A stretch of 60,000 nt of DNA, from the NCBI GenBank assembly GCA_903813345.2, contig CAIIXF020000012.1, positions 23,264,184-23,324,183 of the forward strand, given 5' to 3'. The DNA is from Owenia fusiformis. Its lineage: Eukaryota > Annelida > Polychaeta > Sabellida > Oweniidae. How positions within the stretch are numbered: the first letter of the stretch is position 1; the number at the start of each line of letters is the position of its first letter. Below, piece after piece: positions 53,101 to 60,000 of this stretch. The position numbers and the translations under genes are program-made. A model generated the notes under the pieces. That model was not told the DNA's origin, made no database searches, and saw only the letters and a program-made list of their open reading frames with translations.

Positions 53101-55168
53101 GGTGGTGATTTCTCGACCATTTGTCCGGTTAATATTAAGTACTACCCTTTTGACGAACAAGTTTGTACGTTTGTGTTCAGCAACTGGGCATACACGGGAT
53201 TGAAGGTGAACTTGACCTATTCAACACCTAACATAGATTTAGAGGTCTTCTCCAAAAGCGGCGAGTGGGACGTCACGGAGGTATAGTAAACTGGTTGGGG
53301 GGGGGGGGGGGGGGGGGGCGTTTTTCCATTGATAGAAACATCGTAAGGTAAAACCAACCCTATGGTTTAACAGAAGAATTGATTTGAATTTTTTATCTTT
53401 ACCGACACTGAACTGTTAATGACGTCGTATCAGATTCCGGAGAAAAAGTGGGCGTTGCACCAGTAAGTGCTGCCAAAGCAGAGCCGCCCAAACGTTTACC
53501 CATTTCTTTCAGTAATATACAAATCAACTTTATTTTCCATGTACAAAAAAGTAGAACTCAATTGATGACAATATAACTTCAAAAGTGTATCAGTAACTTT
53601 TGTGCCACTGTTACGTATTGATAATGTGGATTATGATAATGGATTTGGAAATCATACCTTCTTTGGAATTTTCAATTTCGTCCTTATTAGATCACCCATG
53701 ACATATAATGATGAATAATGCACAACTTATATGTTATATTACTTGTATATTTCTATACCTAAGGAGATAGTTGATTGCTTAATAAGATATTAAATAAATG
53801 AATTATTTCAATTAATATAATTTAGACAACTGGTTCACGCCTGGATCGCTATTACAGTGACTATCCGGACCTACCCTACCCCGAGGTCCATTACTCCATG
53901 ATGCTCAAACGCAAACCTCTGTTCTATGCCATTAATGTCGTTCTCCCAGTCATGCTTATTGCGAGTCTGACACTTTTGGTATTTTGGCTGCCATCGGACT
54001 CTGGTAAGCAAACTCTGCAGACTATTAATTTTGCGTAATCTTGCACTCATTGTCTTGATTCCACAAAATGACCAAATACTTTTCGAGAAAATAATAAAAA
54101 ACACATTTAACTCTAGTCTTTGTGCTAGAATTAATTAGACATTATGTCACATTAAACATCAATTAGTCAATTTGTTTTGATGTTTTCTGGGAATTTGGAT
54201 TCATAATTAAAATAAAAAAGTGATATCAGATATGAGTCCTATTTTGAAATTGAGGCCAATAAGGTCAATTTTGGCTGAAAATGAAAGAATAGATTGTTAT
54301 GTATCTACAATCTCCATCTGTATTTTTATTACTTTCAGGTGAGAAGATGTCTATGGGTCTGACAATATTACTGTCTTTCTCTGTATTCTTGCTTCTCATT
54401 GTCGAGAACATTCCTAAGACATCGGAGTCCACGCCCCTTATAGGTAACCACTGTGTTATGAAACATCTGCACTCTAAATATGTTGAAGCCCTCAACAGTT
54501 CGCCTGTCACCTACCACTTTACGGTAACCTTATTTGATGCACAGTTGTGTTTCATCTTGATTTCAGTTGTGTTAAATCTTGATTTCAGTTGTGTTTCAGT
54601 TTCGATGATGTTCCATCCATTTCCTTTTTGATTGTTGACCATCTCATCTCTTCAATTGTGTTTCATCTCAATTTCAGTTGTGTTTCTCACCAGCCTCATG
54701 AGTATCACGACAGCCTCAGTTGGAATCTGCGTCATCGTGCTTCATTTCCATCACTACGGCACCCCAAACCACAGACCACCGCTTCTACTGGTGAAGTTAA
54801 TCTCTATCGTGTACAAAGACCCGACACTAGCGAAACTTTGTCGAACCTCTAGTGTGGATGCAATGACGAACGCGTCTTCAAAGGCCGCGACTTTGAAGGT
54901 TTCGACTGTTTCTATGGCTGACAAACTTGGCAAGTTGAATGAAGATACAGCAATTGGTTCAATACGAGAACTATTGGAAGAAATTGTTGAATCCAACCGC
55001 AGTAAAGCGAATGCTAACGAGCGTTTAGAGGAATGGAGGGCAATTGCAAGGGGCATCGATAGGTGGCTCTTTTGGTTTAGTCTCGTTTTGATGATCGTAT
55101 TTGCCATTATACTACTGGGAATATATCCCAACACTAAACCAGTATTGGCAAGGGACAATCTCACATAA
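50155..55168 (+). CDS. Nicotinic acetylcholine receptor-type Cys-loop channel subunit (nine exons, 475 aa)
   Basis: Exons: 50155-50233, 51283-51440, 51780-51824, 52419-52528, 52749-52831, 53102-53280, 53826-54003, 54339-54443, 54678-55168. They total 1428 nt; all junctions are GT-AG and in phase. Order: signal peptide, HEQRLLHDLFN, loop D ITGWVETYWWDEFLQWDP, EYGGVEEIYLLPQTIWLP, Cys-loop C-x13-C (CPVNIKYYPFDEQVC), TM1 (NVVLPVMLIASLTLLVFWLP), TM2 after GEK (MSMGLTILLSFSVFLLLIVE), TM3, an intracellular loop of ~85 residues, TM4 (WFSLVLMIVFAIILLGIYP). GEK before TM2 with no Pro-Ala insertion predicts cation selectivity. There is no vicinal Cys pair in loop C, so it is non-alpha-like. Loop A reads WLPRWALFS where WxPDxxLYN is usual, so ligand binding is probably atypical. 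Plasma-membrane pentamer component. Confidence 0.9.
50478..51040. mobile_element. MITE related to the 49820 element, in receptor intron 1
   Basis: The ends TTAAACCTCGGTCATATTTG and CAAATGTGACTGAGGTTTTAA are inverted repeats and share CCTCGGTCACATTTG with the 49820 element. The interior is rich in CCGTA/TACGG and GGTCGCC words on both strands. 563 bp, no transposase. Confidence 0.75.
51041..51282 (+). repeat. Short tandem phrase in receptor intron 1
   Basis: AATGTAGTCG-TCACTTTTCTGTTAGC-type units occur about four times between 51040 and 51155. No other feature. Confidence 0.5.
51830..52262 (+). repeat. ~45-bp minisatellite in receptor intron 3
   Basis: About nine units of the form TTGAAGTGCCATCGGGTCCC + CGTGGTATCACTCCAACATT, period about 42-46 bp, beginning within ~20 bp of the exon-3 donor (51825). 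Confidence 0.85.
52849..52982 (+). mobile_element. Small palindrome-ended interspersed repeat (family G1)
   Basis: A diverged copy: ATTTCACCGCCCCAAGTGTTGACATATTG at the left, GGACGGTGTTTGGC and CTGTAACAAATGGCAG inside, GTTGTGACAT at the right. It lies 17 bp after the exon-5 donor of the receptor gene. A lone right end (GGTGGTGACATTTT) also occurs at about 52648. Confidence 0.7.
53281..53825 (+). other. Receptor intron 6 with a 22-nt G run near the donor
   Basis: The donor is GAG|GTATAG (53281). An uninterrupted run of 22 G occupies 53297-53318, capable of G-quadruplex formation in the pre-mRNA. The rest of the intron shows nothing recognisable. Confidence 0.7.
54540..54680 (+). repeat. Triplicated 3' splice-site sequence before the last receptor exon
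   Basis: ATTTCAG|TTGTG, the true acceptor of exon 9 (54677/54678), also occurs at about 54561 and 54584 within repeated GTGTTTCATCTTGATTTCAG phrases. Only the last one joins in phase to the TM3 frame without stops. Confidence 0.75.
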
Positions 55169-55534
55169 GAAACATGTCCATTGACCAATATTTCTGAAAA
55201 GGGGCAGGAATCATTTATTGGTTTTACCATTCAAAAGCTTTTGATGTGGGCTTTCAGTTTTTAGTAAGATTTATATTTGTAACTTGTAAGAAAGCTGTTA
55301 GTCCCGTATTTCCGTTAGTAAGCTGTTAGTCCTGTATTCATAACAAAGATGACTGTAGGCCATTAAAGCACTCATCTAAGGACGTTTTAACAGAAAGGGA
55401 TCTTTGTTGCTAAGTTTATATATGTGACACTTTTCATCCCGACTGGCTTCATCTTTTACACGTTGTTAGATTAACAAATAAAGGGAATGTGGCCGGCTGG
55501 GGTATGGAAATTGCTCTGATTATCTAAATGGTAA
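55169..55534 (+). other. 3' UTR/downstream of the receptor gene
   Basis: Contains AACAAATAAAG at about 55473, a possible polyadenylation signal, and a short duplicated phrase (AAGCTGTTAGTCC, 55290-55335). Confidence 0.4.
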
Positions 55535-57216
55535 CCGGACAACTCGGACCCAGGACAACTCGGACCCAGGACAACTCGGACCCAAGACAACTCGGACCCA
55601 AGACATCTCGGACCCAAGACAACTCGGACCCAAGACAACTCGGACCACTTTTTGAAATTATGATATTAACATCATCATATGGGGTTTTAATTTTTTGTTT
55701 TTTGTTTAGATGGCATATATTATATATTCTGAATTGATTTAATATGTTAATTTGATGAAATTGTTTTTAATAAACTTATTTGATGGGAGTTAAGAAGAAA
55801 ATATTGAATCTAAAGACCCAAGACAACTCGGACCACTTTTTGAAATTATGATTTTTATGGTACCATTTTTATTATCTATTGTTTTTATTTTATTTTTTAT
55901 GTTTAGTGTGACATATATGCATATTGTGAATTCAGATATAGTCTTAATTTAATGTAATTGTTTTAAATCAACTTAATTGGTGAGATTAAGAAGAAAATAT
56001 TGAATCTAAAGACCCAAGACAACTTAGACCACTTTTTTTAAATTATGATTATTATTATGGAATTATGATTTTTATATCATTAAATGAATCATTAATATCA
56101 TTAAATTAAATTGAATCTAAAAACCCAAGACAACTCGGACCACTTTTTGAAATGATGGTTTTTTTAAATTTTTTGTTTTATGTTTAGTATGGGTAACCTC
56201 AGTATGCCATATATTGTGAATCACATTTCATAAGAGATTTTACATAAAAATAATGTCAGGTAGGTATGTTGTTTTTGGTTATGGTGCAGTCGGGGAATTC
56301 ATTGATAAAAAATTGAAAAAATCAAGGCATCAATCCTTCAGTGAGATTAAGATTGAATGATCAAAAAATTGAGGATTTAGAGAATTTAAACTTTCTATTG
56401 ATCTCAATGTAATGTGACATTGATCTTTCAGTGAGATTAATAATATGACTTCAATGTGGTGAGTAGAAATGAGATAAGAAGATTAGGATTAAAATTATTA
56501 GTGTTGTTAATTCCTTGGTGACTTTCCATTTGAGTTGGTATTAACTGTATGCAACGACTCATTGGCATCTCTTTATACAAGTAGTACACCTGGCGTTTGA
56601 TATGGTTTAATAAAAATAAGATTTTTCTTTTATATAGCATACAAACATGTCACAAGTGATTTAAACTGCTAAAATGACAATTGCTATAATTTCAAAAATT
56701 GGTCCAAATTGTCTTGGGTCTTCAGACTTATTATCCTCTTACTGGTCTTACTTCCCAACTCTCATCAAATAAGTTAATTGAAATATCTTCATCAAATACA
56801 TGTAAACACAAAATGTGAATTCACAATATATCTAAAATATGTCATGCTAGATTAAAACAACTAATCCAATATTATGATAACAAAAAGGTACCTAACAGAA
56901 ACTATCATTTCAGAAAGTGGTCCGAGTTGTCTTGGTTTTTTAGCTTCAAGCTTCTACTTAACTTTTATCAAATAAGTCATATTAAAACATTTTCATCAAA
57001 CAAATTAGTACAAAATATGTATTCACAATGTATAATATATTTAATACTAAGCATAAAACAAAATAATACCACAAACAATGATAAAAAACATTATTTTAAA
57101 AAGTGGTCCGAGTTGTCTTGGGTCCGAGATGTCTTGGGTCCGAGATGTCTTGGGTCCGAGATGTCTTGGGTCCGAGTTGTCCAGGGTCCGACTTGTCCTG
57201 GGTCCGAGTTGTCCGG
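55535..57216. mobile_element. Foldback element with tandem 17-18-bp repeats at both ends
   Basis: The left end is CCGGACAACTCGGACC followed by seven tandem copies of (GACAACTCGGACCCARGA). The right end is the inverse array, ending GGTCCGAGTTGTCCGG at 57216. Inside, each arm repeats a longer block, AGACCCAAGACAACTCGGAC + CACTTTTTGAAATTATGAT, at about 55605, 55815, 56010 and 56120, and inverted at about 56690, 56915 and 57090. No coding frame is plausible. ~1.68 kb. Confidence 0.9.
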
Positions 57217-57790
57217 AAACCCATATACACGTCGCACGAAACTGGGGACAATAGACTAGATGCGAGTAGAAATACTCTTGATTTACGTCATTAAATGTTC
57301 AAAATTCAGTCAAAGTGATGTCGTATTTGAAATCAACATGTTAAAGTACGTCTAGAAATATAGTTTCGAAAATTGTTTTTCAACTTTGATAATTTAATTT
57401 TTTTGAAAATGTGACTTCTAGTTTGGGTCGATTCCCCATAGACCCAATGTTACAAAATCATAAAAAGTGAAATATTTTCTTTTATTGGACAGATAACATT
57501 TTCTTTTACTCGGCATATTTTTATTTGCATAACTATTAGATCCATAAGGGTTATATGAAAGTTGAACCACTAAAACAGGTGTAATTTAAGTTAAAGGGAA
57601 CTTTCTACTATACCCGCCATGTTATCTGACCCGAACGAGCCACCTGGTGGTGAAACTGGTAACTACTTACTCGCATCTGCGTCATTAGCATAACATTATG
57701 GCGTCAAAATACCAAAACAAAACAATGGGCAGTATAGGGCGAAAACAGCCTTATAACGTCAAAAACGACAAGCGTTAAGCCCGGTATACA
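57217..57790. other. Intergenic sequence, nothing recognised
   Basis: No gene, repeat or regulatory motif that I can support. Confidence 0.35.
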
Positions 57791-57925
57791 CCAATGGGGC
57801 AAAATCCCACTTGCCCCATCGAGTCCCATCTTGCCCCATCGAATCCCAATTTGCCCCATCGAATCCCACGAAGTCCCATGGGACCTTGATGACTTTTCCC
57901 CATCGTGCCCCATGGAGTCCCATCA
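57791..57925. repeat. Short tandem repeat of TGCCCCATCGAATCCCA
   Basis: About five imperfect 17-21-bp units of CTTGCCCCATCGAGTCCCAT type between 57808 and 57925. Confidence 0.8.
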
Positions 57926-58468
57926 ATATCGTCAAATACTCTGTAAGGCAGATATTAACGCTTAAAGCTGAGATTAGCCCGTATTTCCCGAATTGTCCCC
58001 AGGTCCGTGCGCGTCATAAAAGCATTTTCTTGGGGCTTGTTTTAAATGCGTTACTCTGCAATGGAGACTATTAAGTCACCGTAAAGGTTACCCCACCTTG
58101 ACACAGTATCATCGAACTATATTTCCATTATGGTTCCCGATGTTTTAAGATTCAGATACGAACTTAATTACTTGATGCTAACCTACGTTACTCCCCGGGT
58201 ATGATAATGTTGACAGAGGAAGTTACATAAGTCCATTTTCACTGTTTTAAACAATTGGAAGTTGTTTGACCTTCTTTAGACTTGGTATAAAAAAAACAAA
58301 ATTGCTATCCGACCATTAACAATTTGATGAAATATTTGAACCTATAACGAGCACAATATGAGATAAATAATTGCACAAATAAAACTCAAACTAGTATGAA
58401 AAATATATATTTCTTGTTTTGTTGTTCCTTGATAGATTGAGGGCTAATGCTTGTTTTTCTGCAACAGA

Positions 58469-58611
58469 TCATGATACAACATAGTCCGTACTGAAGTCAA
58501 AATCAAGTCCCCTGTGTTCAATCATATCTTTATAAGCTGCCTTAATAGCCGACATCATGCTGTATTCTAGTTCAGTTAGACCCAACGCCGTCACAATGCA
58601 CCTTTGGAGGC
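58469..58611 (-). CDS. Terminal coding exon of an unidentified gene
   Basis: Acceptor ATATTTTAG, two leading bases (GC), then 46 codons and TGA at 58471-58469. It encodes LQRCIVTALGLTELEYSMM followed by SAIKAAYKDMIEHRG and ends DFDFSTDYVVS. Balanced composition, a helical middle and a clean acceptor make a real exon likely, although it is too short to stand out as an ORF. It has no homologue that I can name. Upstream exons must lie above 58640, probably beyond this window, because 58640-59875 is repeat. An alternative is a decayed retrocopy, but there is no stop in 46 codons. Confidence 0.55.
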
Positions 58612-58639
58612 CTAAAATATATAGTGTGTAACATCAAAC

Positions 58640-58860
58640 TTCGTCAGGATATACATGCGAGCGTATCATTTGGAGCGTCAACACGATATGCTTGTGCACC
58701 CCCAAAATATATTGAGAATTATCATGCGTCATATTGAGAATTATCATGAGTCATCACGATATTCCTGTGCACTCTAAAACATATTGGGAATTTATTGTAC
58801 AATATCACGCGTCATCCTGTACAGGCATAAAACATATTGTATTATCGAATAATCTGTAAA
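58640..58860. repeat. Degenerate tandem repeat (TCACGATATTCCTGTGCAC units)
   Basis: Units of the form CACGATATTCCTGTGCACYC + AAAACATATTGRGAATT recur at about 58680, 58757 and again at 59167; partial copies fill the gaps. Confidence 0.65.
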
Positions 58861-58899
58861 TTGAAGCCTTCTGATTGGTCAGTTCATGTGCTGTACCAA

Positions 58900-58992
58900 T
58901 CTGTATTGCTACTGAGATTGTCCCCGTTGATCATCTCCGTCGCAATACAGAAAATATTGGTACGGAGGGGATAATCTCAGTAGCAATACAGA
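58900..58992. repeat. Hairpin-forming inverted repeat
   Basis: CTGTATTGCTACTGAGATT at 58901 is matched in inverse by AATCTCAGTAGCAATACAG (58973-58991); the arms continue through CCCC/GGGG. Loop region ~45 bp. Confidence 0.85.
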
Positions 58993-59010
58993 GGATGACA
59001 CGATAAAAAC

Positions 59011-59148
59011 GTTATTGAATGATTTGAAGTGCAATACAGGATATATTCTGTCTCGATATTCTGTATTGGCACTCGACTTCATCTCGTTCCAATACGGAAT
59101 TTCTCGAGCAGAATATATCCTGTATTGCACTTCAAATCATTCAATAAC
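59011..59148. repeat. 138-bp near-perfect hairpin
   Basis: The arms GTTATTGAATGATTTGAAGT... (59011) and the inverse ending at 59148 are identical over 40 bp and pair with few mismatches for almost 60 bp, leaving ~20 bp of loop. It is next to the previous hairpin and shares the phrase GCAATACAG. Confidence 0.9.
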
Positions 59149-59252
59149 TTATAATATCATGCGTTATCACGATATTTCTGTTCACCCCTAAACATAGTGA
59201 GCATTGTCATCCACCTAGTTTGTTGACCCCATTTTTTGAAAAACTAGTGTAT

Positions 59253-59874
59253 GTTACGCGGTATATGGCATACATTCATGGTTGCGCGGTATTTGTGATA
59301 CGGGTGAATATGCCATACTCACCTGCGGTATATGGCATATTCCGCAGGTGAGTATGAAATATTCCGCAGTGAATATGCGATACATTGATTTCAGTGAATA
59401 CCCGATACTCACCTGCGGAATATGTCATACTCACTTGCGGAATATGCCATATACTGCAGGTGAATATGACATATACCGCAGGTGAAAACGTGATACAGAA
59501 AGCCTTGATTTGATTGGTTGCGAGAATCGACTCTAAATGTAAAACTACGCTGGATAACCAATATAGTTAGTGCGTCGAGTACTAATATATGAATCCTGGA
59601 TTGGTTGAGTAAGTTTATTACACGAGATTGGTGACTGATACTTCTGCTAAGTTAGTAAATTCGATACACAGTACTGTTGATTCAGTAATCATTATAATAA
59701 TTTATATCGTTTTACTTGTTCGTTCAATCGATGCAATTGACAATTGCGTATCACGTTCTCATTGGTTATTGTGTATGCCATATACCGCAGGTGAATCTGT
59801 CATACACCGCAAGTGAATATGCCATATTCGTTGCGGAATATGACATATTTTTTGTATCGTGTTTACCGCGTAAC
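59253..59874. mobile_element. Foldback element built of palindromic ~30-bp units
   Basis: The end GTTACGCGGTA (59253) is matched by TACCGCGTAAC (59864-59874). The interior carries about ten copies of units such as CCTGCGGTATATGGCATATT and TATACCGCAGGTGAATATG, each nearly self-complementary, clustered at both ends (59253-59490 and 59773-59860) around a non-repetitive middle. Confidence 0.8.
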
Positions 59875-60000
59875 AGTGTTGTAATTAAATGTTTCCCGAT
59901 GTATCGGGAGTATGATGAGCATATTGGGGAAGTAGTAAAAAATGTTGAGAGACGACAAAATAAAAGCTACACCTACCTAATTTTGGGGATTTTTTTGCGA

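Noticed and set aside
55535-55650. Tandem repeats that might suggest a CRISPR-like array
   Set aside because: Eukaryotic context, units contiguous without unique spacers, and the inverse array at 57090-57216 shows a foldback element.
1-60000. tRNA, rRNA and other structured RNA genes
   Set aside because: I saw no cloverleaf, rRNA block or snRNA that could be supported by eye.

Overview
This window is eukaryotic nuclear DNA from an invertebrate animal. It is AT-rich, its genes have GT-AG introns, it carries metazoan single-copy genes (RSRC2, CCDC86, a nicotinic-type Cys-loop receptor), and more than half of it appears to be transposon or tandem-repeat DNA. The TACATGTA-like words, (GTCC)n-bearing non-autonomous transposons and CR1-like LINE tails fit a marine invertebrate, perhaps a lophotrochozoan. 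The phylum is a guess. All exon models below were assembled by eye from splice sites and phase agreement.

Layout. 1-8740: 3.5 tandem copies of a ~2.47-kb unit, each carrying the last two coding exons (minus strand) of an unrecognised gene. The last copy is intact; the first three share one stop codon. 8741-17420: a transposon graveyard with a foldback element, a mariner-type element with transposase remnants, a 4.2-kb TA-flanked element, a PIF/Harbinger remnant and two LINE tails. 17839-20196 (minus): a two-exon gene for a predicted Ser/Thr-rich, mucin-like single-pass membrane protein of 457 aa. 21078-22254: a young palindrome of ~1.18 kb. 23745-28970 (minus): RSRC2-like gene, 9 coding exons, 597 aa. 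29727-30012: likely CCDC86 promoter (two inverted ZNF143-like sites around a YY1-like site) and 5' UTR exon. 32485-47853 (plus): CCDC86/Cgr1-like gene, 4 coding exons, 123 aa, with introns swollen by nested transposons. 50155-55168 (plus): nicotinic-type receptor subunit, 9 exons, 475 aa. 55535-57216: foldback element with terminal 17-18-bp tandem repeats. 58469-58611 (minus): last coding exon of an unidentified gene. 58640-59875: hairpins and a palindromic minisatellite.

Two patterns stand out. First, tandem duplications have copied splice sites in three neighbouring genes: the donors of CCDC86 exons 2 and 3, an RSRC2 exon with its donor, and the acceptor of the last receptor exon. Second, at least five non-autonomous transposon families share one plan: a terminal repeat that is itself a short hairpin, often a (GTCC)n tract, then tandem monomers. 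Two families with different ends share the same 162-bp monomer.

The genes do not form a pathway. RSRC2 and CCDC86 are divergent neighbours with predicted nuclear/nucleolar roles; the receptor and the mucin-like protein are predicted to sit at the cell surface.
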